Positions 18,370 through 27,286 of a stretch of 64,000 nucleotides of DNA are shown here, piece by piece. Source of the DNA: DAOLCO01 sp964612555 (GTDB lineage: Bacteria; Bdellovibrionota_C; UBA2361; SZUA-149; DAOLCO01); assembly GCA_964612555.1 (NCBI GenBank), contig CAZTBW010000010.1, forward strand, positions 1 to 64,000, read 5' to 3'. The notes beneath the pieces were generated by a model. That model saw only the letters and a program-made list of their open reading frames with translations, was not told the origin of the DNA and ran no database searches. The position numbers and the translations under genes are program-made. The first letter of the stretch is position 1. Every line of letters begins with the position of its first letter.

Positions 18370-18528
18370 GGGGATAATGTAAAACACTGAAAGTACAAAG
18401 AAACTCGGAAAAAAAGAAGCACACACAGCAAAAGTAATGAAATAACTATTGTATAGTATTCTATGAAGGGGACCCTGGTGGTCAATGATACTACGACAGA
18501 TTAAAAAATGCAGGATAGGTACGTGGCA

Positions 18529-19467
18529 ATGAATCATTTGAGAATTGCAAGAGTTTGGGCGTTTGGAAATACGCTATCTTTACTATGTACAGTGTTGGCA
18601 AGTGGGGTTCTCTATACTCCGTCTGCGATGGCTGATACAAAATATGCGAGTAAGGAAAGAAGTACAATTGCAAGGGCTCATATGAGTAGAGCCCGTACGC
18701 TTTTAGTTGAAGCACTTGCAGAGTTTGAAGAGGGAAGAAAATATGCTCGTCCTGATCTCCTGCTCGATTCTGAAGATTGGAGACTTCGAGTTGTGTCTCT
18801 TACTGAGCAATTGAATCGGGTCATTGATCCTAAGCCAAGAGTTACAAGAGAAGGTGCGGTGTTTAGAGCTCCTCCTCGATTGGTAAAACGTGAAAAGGAC
18901 GGTCTTCCACCAGTTTCAAACGCGGCACGTTCAAGAAGTGATCATGGTGAAAAAGAGCGTCTGAAGGAACGTCAGGAGGCACGTGCTCGCTTGTATGAAG
19001 ACAAGGCATCCGGAGAGAAGGTACCTGAAGAAAAGGTATCTCCTAAAGTGAGTGAGGAGGAATCCGGAGGGCATGCACCAAAAGCAGAAGGGCAGGAAGC
19101 CAGACAGGCACAACCAAAAAACGAAACCACATCAATAGATGAACTTCTTAATGACCTTGAAAAAGATCTGGAGTTTGAGGATAGGGGTAGTGAGCCTCAA
19201 GGTAACATCGCACCACCCAAAGCTTCTTATGATGAGCCACTTAAGGCACCTTCACGTAAGGGTGATGAAACATTTTTTGATGATGAAGATTTTGAAGATA
19301 CGTCAGCAGAAAGAAGAGTCGGGGGAGTAGAGGATGATCTGGACGCTCTTCCTAATGTAATTTCAGATCAGGAGCTTGAGAGGATTTCACCAGAAGTTGC
19401 CGATAGCAGACTGATTGAAGATGAAGAGTTGACAAGGCGTTTGGAGAGAAGTCTTTCTGAGCGGTAG
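18529..19467 (+). CDS. Secreted charged protein heading the secretion operon
   Basis: 312 residues from the ATG at 18529, chosen because AGGT precedes it; an in-frame ATG at 18508 has no ribosome site. A signal peptide ends near ADTKYA. A helical segment of about 70 residues (STIARAHMSRARTLLVEAL) is followed by a long, low-complexity, highly charged region rich in Glu, Lys and Asp. I do not recognise it. It occupies the place where the pilin gene traA stands in F-type operons, directly before traL, but has no pilin features. A periplasmic component specific to this system is inferred. Confidence 0.65.
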   Translation: MNHLRIARVWAFGNTLSLLCTVLASGVLYTPSAMADTKYASKERSTIARAHMSRARTLLVEALAEFEEGRKYARPDLLLDSEDWRLRVVSLTEQLNRVIDPKPRVTREGAVFRAPPRLVKREKDGLPPVSNAARSRSDHGEKERLKERQEARARLYEDKASGEKVPEEKVSPKVSEEESGGHAPKAEGQEARQAQPKNETTSIDELLNDLEKDLEFEDRGSEPQGNIAPPKASYDEPLKAPSRKGDETFFDDEDFEDTSAERRVGGVEDDLDALPNVISDQELERISPEVADSRLIEDEELTRRLERSLSER

Positions 19468-19500
19468 GTAATTTTTAAAAAGGGGCATGCCTGAGGTTGT

Positions 19501-19923
19501 ATGAGATACGATGATGGTGAGGTATTACAGGGGTTAGATGAGAACTGGTCGTTCATGGGCGCAAATGCCATGGAGTGGGGCTGTGCACTTGCAGTCTTTA
19601 TGTTGATTAGTCTTTTTGCTGATTCCGTTGCGAGGGCTATGCCCTTTATGCTTCTTGGAGGTATTATGACCGCAGTTACCCTTGCCTCTATGCGTAAGAG
19701 TTTCCCGGATCAGGAGCGAGGGGTTAGAAATGCGGTGTCAACTTTTTTTGGTTTTCCTCCTCCCGGTATTCCGGCACCTTCAAAGCTGCAACCCCTGTGG
19801 AGTAGCGCCCCGCTTAGAGAAATTCCTAAAGATTCAAGATTTTATCAGCTGGGTTTGCAACATATGTTTACTACGTTTGAGAGGCAGTTTACTGAAGCAC
19901 CGGTGCAGAAAGAGAAGAAGTGA
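19501..19923 (+). CDS. traL: TraL/VirB3-like inner-membrane protein
   Basis: 140 residues with two adjacent membrane spans (about 25-42 and 45-64) and a basic RKSFPDQERG turn, followed by a soluble tail with FGFPPPGIPAPSKLQPLW. Size, topology and the KSFP-RG-GFPPPGIP pattern fit the TraL family of F-type systems, the VirB3 equivalent that works with the VirB4/TraC ATPase at the inner membrane. It stands immediately before traE, as in the F plasmid order. GAGG precedes the ATG. The similarity is faint and position is a large part of the case. Confidence 0.6.
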   Translation: MRYDDGEVLQGLDENWSFMGANAMEWGCALAVFMLISLFADSVARAMPFMLLGGIMTAVTLASMRKSFPDQERGVRNAVSTFFGFPPPGIPAPSKLQPLWSSAPLREIPKDSRFYQLGLQHMFTTFERQFTEAPVQKEKK

Positions 19924-19958
19924 GTAGATAGAGGGTCAGGTTTTTTATTTGGAGAAGG

Positions 19959-20681
19959 ATGATGAAGGGTACGAATTTAAAAGAAGATATCCAGGAACTT
20001 GAACGAGTTGCCGGAAGAGCGGGAAGTGATACCATTCGCTTATGGGAAGGGTATAAAGAACAGGCATTCTTTTGGCGTGCACTGTCTCTTATTCAAATCC
20101 CCGCAACTACACTCGCAATTGGTATTGCACTTGCAATGTTTTTCTTTGCAGATACGATCATTGAAGTACCTGAGCACCCACAACCAGGGTTTTATTCGGT
20201 AAAACAGCTTCCTGACAGTCAATTTATCAACGTGGCACGTGAAGTGGTGAATCTTATTTCGACATACCAACCGGCAGTAGTAGAACGACAATTCAGAACA
20301 GCAAGAAGGTTTTTGTGGGAACCGGCGCTGAGTGAGTTTGAGTCAACAATGCTTACTACGGAGTTAAGTGCGATACTTGAGACAAAAAGGTCTCAGATGT
20401 TCTTTATCAATCCGAGGCTTATCAAGGTAGAGCGCTATCCCCAGTACGACAGTGTGGTGGTGCGAATACCGGGGCTTAGACAGAAACTTATTGGAAATCA
20501 GCCACTTGCCCCGGATGAAATGGTTTATTACGTAAAAATGACAACTATACCACGTAATGTGCATAACGAGTATGGTATTGTAATTACTGACATTCACTTA
20601 AGACGTGCCGGGGAGAGGGTGATTAAGAGCGAGGATTCGGTTTTTGAAAAAGCACAGGCGAAGCAAGGACGAGCAAAATAG
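19959..20681 (+). CDS. traE: TraE/VirB8-like inner-membrane assembly protein
   Basis: 240 residues. A cytoplasmic N-terminus and one span (about 43-65) precede a periplasmic domain of about 165 residues with the VirB8/TraE pattern: SQMFFINPRLIKVERYP, then VVVRIPGLRQKLIGNQPL and a final MVYYVKMTT strand. This is the NTF2-like fold that bridges the core complex and the inner-membrane platform. GGAGAAGG lies directly before the start; ATG 19959 and 19962 are both possible. It sits between traL and traK, matching F plasmid order, which supports TraE over the DotI/IcmL family. Confidence 0.78.
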   Translation: MMKGTNLKEDIQELERVAGRAGSDTIRLWEGYKEQAFFWRALSLIQIPATTLAIGIALAMFFFADTIIEVPEHPQPGFYSVKQLPDSQFINVAREVVNLISTYQPAVVERQFRTARRFLWEPALSEFESTMLTTELSAILETKRSQMFFINPRLIKVERYPQYDSVVVRIPGLRQKLIGNQPLAPDEMVYYVKMTTIPRNVHNEYGIVITDIHLRRAGERVIKSEDSVFEKAQAKQGRAK

Positions 20682-20735
20682 TGTGGAAAAATTAAAATAG
20701 AAAAACTGGAGTATCGGAAAGGTTTTAGCTGAGTA

Positions 20736-21563
20736 GTGGACGATAAATTTATGAGAATGCAAAAAAAAGTGAATATGAATAGGGTTTTATCAATAATTAC
20801 AGGGGTAGTTCTGAGCGTACTGATCTCAGTTGATGTACATGCTCGGGAAGTCGAATATTCTGGCTCTGAGATTCCTGTATATGTTACCCCGGGGGAACCA
20901 ACCCAGATTACCTTTCCTTCTAAAATAGCAGGTGGTTTTAAAAGAAAGCACACGAGTCTTGCTTTAGAGCGTCAGGGAAATTTTCTTGTGGTGTTTGCTC
21001 AGCCTGAAATCCCCTATGAAGGGGAGGCACTTCTTGTTCATATTGATGATCGGCGTTCATATGCCCTAAGGGTTCTTCCCGCTGATGACGATAACCGAAG
21101 GGATGAGTTTGTTAATATTCGGGATCTTCGTGAGGATTATCACGGAGATGGAGATGGTGTAAGTGATGAACGATTTCCTGCTCAAGGCTATGCTCCTCCA
21201 ACACTTGTACCGGGGCTTATGAGAGAAATGGTGCTCATTGCCGAGTTTGGTAAACGAGGTGGTATTCCAGGGTATTCAAGATCAAATACGTATTCGGGTG
21301 AAACCATTCTTCACGATGGAACTATTCAGGCAAAGGTTAAGGAAATGTTTCTTGGGTCATCTCTTTGGGGATATATAGTCGAAGTGGAGAACTTGCTTGA
21401 TACCACATACAAAATAAACCCTGCTGCATTCAGATTAGATGGAACACGTGCGGTGCTGGCAGAGCGCTGGGAACTTGCTGCTCGCCCTCAAACGGCAGAA
21501 CAGGCAATAACAAATGCGCATAAGGCGAATTTATACATAGTAACGAAGTCCCTTAGAAGGTAA
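20736..21563 (+). CDS. traK: TraK/VirB9-like secretin-type core protein
   Basis: 275 residues from a GTG start; ATGs at 20751 or 20775 are alternatives and leave the signal peptide intact (cleavage after DVHA, residue 36). The mature protein begins with the TraK-type strand PVYVTPGEPTQITFPSKIAG. It carries a mid-protein Asp/Gly-rich stretch (YHGDGDGVSDE) and ends with a beta-rich domain containing GYIVEVENLLDT. TraK forms the outer-membrane ring with TraV and TraB. The Asp-rich insert looks like a calcium-binding loop and is not a usual TraK feature. It lies between traE and traB. Confidence 0.8.
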   Translation: MDDKFMRMQKKVNMNRVLSIITGVVLSVLISVDVHAREVEYSGSEIPVYVTPGEPTQITFPSKIAGGFKRKHTSLALERQGNFLVVFAQPEIPYEGEALLVHIDDRRSYALRVLPADDDNRRDEFVNIRDLREDYHGDGDGVSDERFPAQGYAPPTLVPGLMREMVLIAEFGKRGGIPGYSRSNTYSGETILHDGTIQAKVKEMFLGSSLWGYIVEVENLLDTTYKINPAAFRLDGTRAVLAERWELAARPQTAEQAITNAHKANLYIVTKSLRR

Positions 21564-21615
21564 GGCACTCAGAAGGTAGCATAGACAGATAGAGGTTTCG
21601 GGAGTTCTAAAGGTA

Positions 21616-22776
21616 ATGAATCAAAAGCTGGAAGATTTAAAAACACTTATAAAGAGCGATAAGCGAATTATGGGTGCAGGTATATTCATCATTGTGGTGC
21701 TTCTGTTCCTGCTTCTTAGCAGTGATCAGAAACAGCAACGTCCCCTGCGTCCCGCAAAAGCCCCGGCTACTGTAAGTAAACAGGGTATGAGCTCTGAAGA
21801 GCAGTTTACCGATCTGATTATTGCTTTCAAAAATGATATTGAGTCTCAAAAACGACAATCCGCAGAGTTGTCCGCCCAGATTCAGAGAGCTGAAAAAGAT
21901 GCTGAGACGTTTCGTCAAAGAACCGCAGGTATTTTTGAAACATTGACTGATAAGTTTGAACAGGTGCAGAGAGACCTCGATCAGCTTGCTTCAGCGGTTA
22001 ACAGAGGAGGTCCGGATGTGAGCATGCAGCCGCTTCCACAGGTTGAAGGTGAAGATCAGTTAGTGTCAGAGTGGTTTGATGAATCAGATGGGGTGGGAAG
22101 ACCGGTTGAGCCACGACCACTTAGAGTAAGTGTGATTGCTCCGGGGGATTCTGTTCCGGTGGAGCTTCTTACGGGAGTTAATGCACCAACTGACGGGACA
22201 CCATACCCGGTAGTGTTCAAACTTGCAGGTACGATCACTGGACCTGATGGCTCTGCCTTAGACCTTGGAGAGGGTAGAATCATTGCCGCAGCTCAAGGTT
22301 CAGAATCTGACTCACGGGCATTATTTAGACTCACTCAGTTATCCCTTAGACATCCAACAGGAAGAAGATCTGTAGTTGAGATTGATGGATGGATTATCGG
22401 AGAAGACGGAGTAAGAGGAATGCAGGGAAGACTTGAAGATAAATTAGGTCGTTTGATACTTGCAACTGCCGTGATCAGTGGTACTGCTGCTTTAGGTCAA
22501 CAGCTTCAGAGAAACACGCGAGTGTTTATGAATAACAGATTTGATCAGCCGGGTTTTACGGTTCAGGGACAAGACCTTGAGTTTGCTGCGGCATCGGCAT
22601 TGACGGATGCCTCCAATCGTCTTGGTCAGGTATTATTACGGAGGTATGAATCACTGGTGCCGGTCGTGGAAGTCTTGTCGGGAAGAGAAGCAGTGGCAAT
22701 CTTCTCTCGACCCGCTGAAATAGCAATACTTGATGAGGATATGATTACAACGGCTTCATATTCTGGTTTGGAGTAA
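21616..22776 (+). CDS. traB: TraB/VirB10-like envelope-spanning core protein
   Basis: 386 residues. A short cytoplasmic N-terminus and one span (about 19-36) are followed by a coiled coil (about 60-125, with QRAEKDAETFRQR) and the conserved TraB domain: IAPGDSVPVELLTGVNAPT, LFRLTQLSLRHP, IDGWIIGEDGVRGMQGRL and the glycine-rich LATAVISGTAALG. TraB spans both membranes and transmits ATPase activity to the outer ring. The order of motifs matches F-type TraB closely. It lies between traK and traV. Confidence 0.9.
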   Translation: MNQKLEDLKTLIKSDKRIMGAGIFIIVVLLFLLLSSDQKQQRPLRPAKAPATVSKQGMSSEEQFTDLIIAFKNDIESQKRQSAELSAQIQRAEKDAETFRQRTAGIFETLTDKFEQVQRDLDQLASAVNRGGPDVSMQPLPQVEGEDQLVSEWFDESDGVGRPVEPRPLRVSVIAPGDSVPVELLTGVNAPTDGTPYPVVFKLAGTITGPDGSALDLGEGRIIAAAQGSESDSRALFRLTQLSLRHPTGRRSVVEIDGWIIGEDGVRGMQGRLEDKLGRLILATAVISGTAALGQQLQRNTRVFMNNRFDQPGFTVQGQDLEFAAASALTDASNRLGQVLLRRYESLVPVVEVLSGREAVAIFSRPAEIAILDEDMITTASYSGLE

Positions 22777-22805
22777 CAGGTGTAAGGGTAATAGGGTAGA
22801 GCGGT

Positions 22806-23315
22806 ATGAATATTGGTATAAGAGACATTCTGAAAGTGAGCCTGGGAATCAGCATGCTTGGACTTATGGCATGTTCTCAGGTGGGATCATTTGCTGATAA
22901 CCTTAATCCATACGCTGATGGAAACAAGGTTCCTACAGAATATGGTGGCGCCAGAGATACGGGTGCAATTATGGGGGGCGGTGGCGGAGCAAAAAGTGCG
23001 GAAGCTGCAAGAAACGCACTTGAAGTAATGGGAACTTATAGAAAGGCTTTACCACCCGAGCCGACATATCCTGTGATAAAGCCTGCTGAGGTGCGATTGA
23101 TGTGGGTTCCTGACAGACTGAATGCACTGGGTGATTTAATCCCGGCACACTATTATTATTTACGAGTGTTACCGGATAGACCGGCGGTTACTGATGCGTT
23201 TGAGATTGAGCGACAACTTGATCTTACGACCGTAGGGGGTGCTGCTGCTCCTTCCTCGCTTGGTACTAGCGGAGGAGGAACTGCAACACCCTGGGTCTAT
23301 AAAGAAGCAAGGTAG
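22806..23315 (+). CDS. traV: TraV/VirB7-like lipoprotein
   Basis: 169 residues with a lipoprotein signal: the lipobox LMAC gives Cys23, followed by Ser, the usual sorting to the outer membrane. A glycine-rich stretch (MGGGGGAKSAEAA) follows, then the TraV-like segment PTYPVIKPAEVRLMWVPD, which matches the family pattern in which a short strand contacts TraK in the outer-membrane ring. Position after traB also fits. Some TraV proteins carry more cysteines; here none are seen after the lipid one. Confidence 0.72.
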   Translation: MNIGIRDILKVSLGISMLGLMACSQVGSFADNLNPYADGNKVPTEYGGARDTGAIMGGGGGAKSAEAARNALEVMGTYRKALPPEPTYPVIKPAEVRLMWVPDRLNALGDLIPAHYYYLRVLPDRPAVTDAFEIERQLDLTTVGGAAAPSSLGTSGGGTATPWVYKEAR

Positions 23316-23352
23316 TGGAATAAGGGTAGTGTAATAAAAGGTACGGGTTTTT

Positions 23353-23844
23353 GTGAGAATGAATATTTTCCGAACAATCATTCTAATCGGTATGTGCAGC
23401 ATGGTTTTTGGTTGCAGTTCCAAGCCAATGTATCGTGTGGTGTATTATAAGCCGGCGTACCGTCAATCTCCGCCTGAAGAGACGTATAGCAGGCTTACCT
23501 GGAGCCATTTACCGGAGCCTGTTCGTCCAAAAGCTCGTGATGATGCGCCCTTGCTCTTACCTGAAGTGTTTGTTGAACTTAAAGATGCTTCTTTAGATGA
23601 AGCAGTCGAGGCTGTCGCCCAGACTATGGGGTATCGCTGGGAATATCCGGACGTTTCTTCCGGGAATAGAATAACTATTCATATGGAAGGTAGCGTGGAA
23701 GAGGTTCTTGATGAGATACGACGACAGTCAAAAATACCGCTTGCGTTTGACCATGAAAAGCGAATGATTCGTCTTCAAGACCGAACTACCCAGTTGAGAC
23801 TTCCATCTCGTTCCAGGAGCGATGGTGGAAGTATTAAAAACTGA
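23353..23844 (+). CDS. DotD-like lipoprotein with secretin N0/STN domain
   Basis: 163 residues from GTG 23353; an ATG at 23359 is equally possible. The lipobox VFGC places it in the outer membrane. Residues about 75-145 have the N0/STN pattern of secretins and of DotD: VELKDASLDEAVEAVAQ, RITIHMEGSVEEVLDEIR and a final IRL strand. DotD belongs to Dot/Icm (type IVB) systems, where it stabilises the outer ring; it is not a standard part of F-type systems. Here it sits between traV and traC. The domain call is good; equivalence to DotD is inferred. Confidence 0.72.
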   Translation: MRMNIFRTIILIGMCSMVFGCSSKPMYRVVYYKPAYRQSPPEETYSRLTWSHLPEPVRPKARDDAPLLLPEVFVELKDASLDEAVEAVAQTMGYRWEYPDVSSGNRITIHMEGSVEEVLDEIRRQSKIPLAFDHEKRMIRLQDRTTQLRLPSRSRSDGGSIKN

Positions 23845-23869
23845 AGTGGGTTAGAGGATATAGAATCGC

Positions 23870-26626
23870 ATGAGCATTACACGCTTAACAAAACAGCGCC
23901 TGTATCAGGATGAAGCAGTATTTAATAAACTGCTCCCTTATGTGAAGTGGGATAATGAACATCAGGTGTTTGTACACGGTGATGCGTCTCTCTGGTCAAT
24001 GTGGACTCTGAAACCCGTTCTTCTTACTTCAATTTCTGATGCTGCCGCATTTCAAACCTGTGCCGGAATACAAGAGCTGGTTGATTCCATGGATAGCAGA
24101 ATCAGTGTGCAATTCAGTTGGGTTACCACCTTTGATATTCAGGACATACTTGATCGGTGTTTGTACGATTACCCACTCTCCGGAGTTGCCGGGTGGATGG
24201 CACGACGATGGGTGCGACTCATCAAGAATATGTCAAAGTCCGAGCAGTATGAGCGCAGATGTAAGAGACTGCGCCTGGTAGTGTGTTTCCGTTACGACCC
24301 TCCGTGGAAAGAACGAAGCCCTCTTGATAATCTCGGTGATACCATCAAGAGTCTCCTTTCGGGACCAAAAGGACCCGAGCATGACAGTGCTCGTATAGAA
24401 GAATATAAAAGATATGTTGAGAAGTTCAAGGGAGAGGTGGAAGGAAAGATAGCAAGACTTTCTGACCTGGGTCTCAGACCTTCAATCATTGACGGGCAGG
24501 GTATTATTAATCTTCTATATCCACTCCTGAACAGAAGAAGTACCAAGGGAGGGAAATTCAAGAGAGGGCGATTTAATGCCTGTGCAGTACCTCAATATGA
24601 CCCGGATGATATTTTGTCGAATCAAATTTCAGACACCATGGTGTATCACCCTGAAGACGGGTACATACTCAAAGATGGAAGAGTGTATCATACGATCAGT
24701 ATGGTAAAACCCCCAAAGCAGGCGCTTCCTCTGATGACCATACCTATTCAAAGTCTTCCGATGGAATCCATTTTTACGGTGACGTATTCGAAAGACAGTC
24801 AGGATGAGCAGATGAAACGTCTTGATCGTCTTGATCAAACGCTTGGGCTTCGTGAAATTGGGGCAAGGGGTCGTGCAAACCAGAAGGTGCTACATCAGAT
24901 TGCAACAATCAGAAAAGCAAGAGAAGAGTTGTACTCTAACAGGTCTCAGGTGGTGAGAGTCGGGGTGCATCACATGCAGATAACCAATAACATAGATGAG
25001 GCAAGACGAGCTTCCAGTGAAGTGCTTGCAATGTTTCCGGCACTTAATGGTGCCCGTGCCATGTCTCATATGATAAGTGATCTTGGAGTTTTTCTTAATG
25101 CACTGCCGGGAGCATATGACCCGACCACTGATGGACCGGGCTGGACTTCCATGATTACCTCTTCAAGAGCAGTGCGTATGTTCCCTATCTGGGGTAACTG
25201 GTCAGGAAGTGAGAATTCTCTTTTTGTACTCCCAAGTCTTTGGAACCGGGAATTGGTTGAGTTTGATCTTTTTGATTCAAACGTGGCACCTAACGTGATT
25301 GTAAGTGGAGTGTCAGGTGCAGGTAAGAGTTATCTCCTTTGTTTTCTTTTGATTACGCTTAATCGTGGTCACTATGCTGAGAAACCTGATGGAAGCAAAG
25401 AGGCACGGGAGCCGATTACTTTTATCTTTGATAAGGGAATGCCGAATTTACCTTGTGGTTTCGAGCGAGTGGCAAAATTGTTTGGGGGGAGGATCTATCA
25501 GGCGACCCCGGCTCGGGCTCCTGCAATGAACTTCCTTGCCCGACTTGGAGAGATGGACCCTGATCGAACCAATGAAGAGTTTAAAGACCTTTTTGATATC
25601 TGTGTTGATATTGTTGCTGATATGGCATGCGAAAAGGATAGAACGCTTTCACGTATTCAGAGAAACGAAATAATAGAGTCTCTCCTCGAGTCACACTATC
25701 GGTATCGTCATGGAGATCGGGAGCGTGAATTTCTCTTGCGTGATGTGGTGAAAGTACTTAAAGAACCTCCCCGACCTAATGAAACCGAGCAGCATTTTCA
25801 TATGCGTCAAGAGCTTGCGATTCTTATGCGGGAATATTACGGGGATGGTACCTATGCCCGGTTCTTTGACCGTGCAGGGAGACTTGAACTAAAAGAGCGC
25901 TTTATTGTTTTTGATCTGAAAGGACTTAGCAGAAACCCTGATCTTCAAAGAGTGTTTCTTAAAGTTGCCATGATCTGGGCAGATGAGGTCATGAACACCC
26001 CTCATGAACTTGATACCAGAAAACTTCTTGTTTTTGACGAGGCGCATGATTTGATTGGGAAGACTGCTTCAGGTGTGGTAGAGGCGGCGTTTCGACTTTA
26101 TCGAAAGAGAAAAGGTATTGTTATTGCGGCTTCTCAGTCAGGTGAAGACTTCTATGCGGGAGAAGGGGGGCAGGCAATTGTTCAAAACAGTTCCCATAAA
26201 ATATTCCTGCGTCAAGACCCTTCCAAGTTTCATGTTACCGCACAGGCGTTTAACTTGAATCCGCAGCAGGCAGAAACCATTACTCGTCTGCATACCATTA
26301 AGGGTGTTGAGTCACAGTTCTTTCTCCTGTCTGATATTGGTGAAGCTGCAATGGTGCTTCCTGCTGAGCCTTCCTTTTATTGGGTATCAACGAACAATGG
26401 AGATGATAACCAGTTGTTTAATGCTCTTCTTGAAGAAAGTGACGGTGACTTTGTGGCAGCATTAAAGCGAGCAGTTGAGATTGCTCCTTTTGGAGCGAAA
26501 GATCTTATGCAACGAAGAAGAATGCTTGAGGAGTATTATCAACGAATGAAAGATGATGAATCAGGATTACCCTCATCGGGTCGATCTCTTGACTTGAAAT
26601 CCGGACTAAAGGTGACAAGCACATGA
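23870..26626 (+). CDS. traC: TraC/VirB4-like secretion ATPase
   Basis: 918 residues. The N-terminal TraC domain includes FNKLLPYVKWDNEHQVFVH and SMWTLKP, equivalent to the early Y-D-L/F strand pattern of F-type TraC. The ATPase half has the Walker A motif GVSGAGKS (about 480-487) and Walker B LLVFDEAHD (about 718-726), plus a Q-N-S-S-H sensor region near VQNSSHKIFLRQD. TraC powers assembly of the machine at the inner membrane. The protein is full length and intact. Its stop overlaps the next start (ATGA). Confidence 0.93.
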   Translation: MSITRLTKQRLYQDEAVFNKLLPYVKWDNEHQVFVHGDASLWSMWTLKPVLLTSISDAAAFQTCAGIQELVDSMDSRISVQFSWVTTFDIQDILDRCLYDYPLSGVAGWMARRWVRLIKNMSKSEQYERRCKRLRLVVCFRYDPPWKERSPLDNLGDTIKSLLSGPKGPEHDSARIEEYKRYVEKFKGEVEGKIARLSDLGLRPSIIDGQGIINLLYPLLNRRSTKGGKFKRGRFNACAVPQYDPDDILSNQISDTMVYHPEDGYILKDGRVYHTISMVKPPKQALPLMTIPIQSLPMESIFTVTYSKDSQDEQMKRLDRLDQTLGLREIGARGRANQKVLHQIATIRKAREELYSNRSQVVRVGVHHMQITNNIDEARRASSEVLAMFPALNGARAMSHMISDLGVFLNALPGAYDPTTDGPGWTSMITSSRAVRMFPIWGNWSGSENSLFVLPSLWNRELVEFDLFDSNVAPNVIVSGVSGAGKSYLLCFLLITLNRGHYAEKPDGSKEAREPITFIFDKGMPNLPCGFERVAKLFGGRIYQATPARAPAMNFLARLGEMDPDRTNEEFKDLFDICVDIVADMACEKDRTLSRIQRNEIIESLLESHYRYRHGDREREFLLRDVVKVLKEPPRPNETEQHFHMRQELAILMREYYGDGTYARFFDRAGRLELKERFIVFDLKGLSRNPDLQRVFLKVAMIWADEVMNTPHELDTRKLLVFDEAHDLIGKTASGVVEAAFRLYRKRKGIVIAASQSGEDFYAGEGGQAIVQNSSHKIFLRQDPSKFHVTAQAFNLNPQQAETITRLHTIKGVESQFFLLSDIGEAAMVLPAEPSFYWVSTNNGDDNQLFNALLEESDGDFVAALKRAVEIAPFGAKDLMQRRRMLEEYYQRMKDDESGLPSSGRSLDLKSGLKVTST

Positions 26627-26946
26627 AAGCTATAGCTCAGATAACAATACTTGGATGTGGTATGATGTGTGTCTCTGGATGCAGTTCCTTGTGGAGTTCT
26701 GCTCCTGTTGAGAAGACGGTTGTCGTGCAGAAATATGTAAACGATCTTGAGCGGGAACCGGTACCTGGAACGGTACATGGTCCGTGGGCAGAAGCCATGT
26801 ATCAGGACGCGGTGGTGCCGGGTCAGATTGATCCCAAAGGGGTGTATTACCGATTACCCCATCGAACTATTGTGGAAATTAGACAGGAAAAATATCAAAG
26901 AGCACGATATCCTGATCAGGATGGAGTGTATCGGGAAAGAGAATAA
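26623..26946 (+). CDS. Small lipoprotein coupled to traC
   Basis: 107 residues. The ATG overlaps the traC stop by 4 bases, so translation is coupled. The lipobox VSGC gives Cys20 followed by Ser-Ser. The mature part of about 85 residues is rich in Tyr, Arg, Pro and Val, with no repeats and no recognised domain. It is one of four predicted lipoproteins in this operon and may be a small outer-membrane ring subunit. F-type operons have no standard lipoprotein at this place. Function unknown. Confidence 0.65.
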   Translation: MKAIAQITILGCGMMCVSGCSSLWSSAPVEKTVVVQKYVNDLEREPVPGTVHGPWAEAMYQDAVVPGQIDPKGVYYRLPHRTIVEIRQEKYQRARYPDQDGVYRERE

Positions 26947-26956
26947 TAGGCTGATT

Positions 26957-27286
26957 ATGAAAAGTTTTTTTGATATACTGAGGGCATCTGTTGTTGTGGT
27001 GGTCTTTGTTGGTGCCGGGTGTGGAAAGAGTCATTTTTCAACTTCACCTGAACCGCAAACGGTGTATGTTGCCTATGACAGTGCACAACCCATACCACCC
27101 GGTGTGGTGCGCTACTGTTGGGAGGAGCCGGTGGTGGAGTTTCAGGAAAATGGTCCCGGGCTTGATGCGGATAAGCGGTGGTATGTTCCTTCTTCTGTAG
27201 CAGTAAGAATGGTAAAGCAGGGTCGGTGGCGTCCCTGTAGTCCGGTTGCAAGTGAAGTAAAAGGAGAAACAAAAAATGAGCGATAA
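26957..27286 (+). CDS. Small lipoprotein
   Basis: 109 residues from the ATG at 26957, which lies just after the stop of the preceding lipoprotein; a longer upstream reading in the same frame overlaps that gene and is rejected. A hydrophobic stretch (ASVVVVVFVGAG) ends in a lipobox with Cys22. The mature part includes PEPQTVYVAYDSAQPIPPG, VVRYCWEEPVVEF and a later WYVPSSVAVRMV. Two further cysteines in the mature region might form a disulfide. Unrecognised family. Its last codons overlap the next gene by 11 bases. Confidence 0.6.
   Translation: MKSFFDILRASVVVVVFVGAGCGKSHFSTSPEPQTVYVAYDSAQPIPPGVVRYCWEEPVVEFQENGPGLDADKRWYVPSSVAVRMVKQGRWRPCSPVASEVKGETKNER

Noticed and set aside
26747..26956. Longer N-terminus for the second small lipoprotein
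   Set aside because: It would overlap the first lipoprotein almost completely and would bury the signal peptide; the ATG at 26957 is better.
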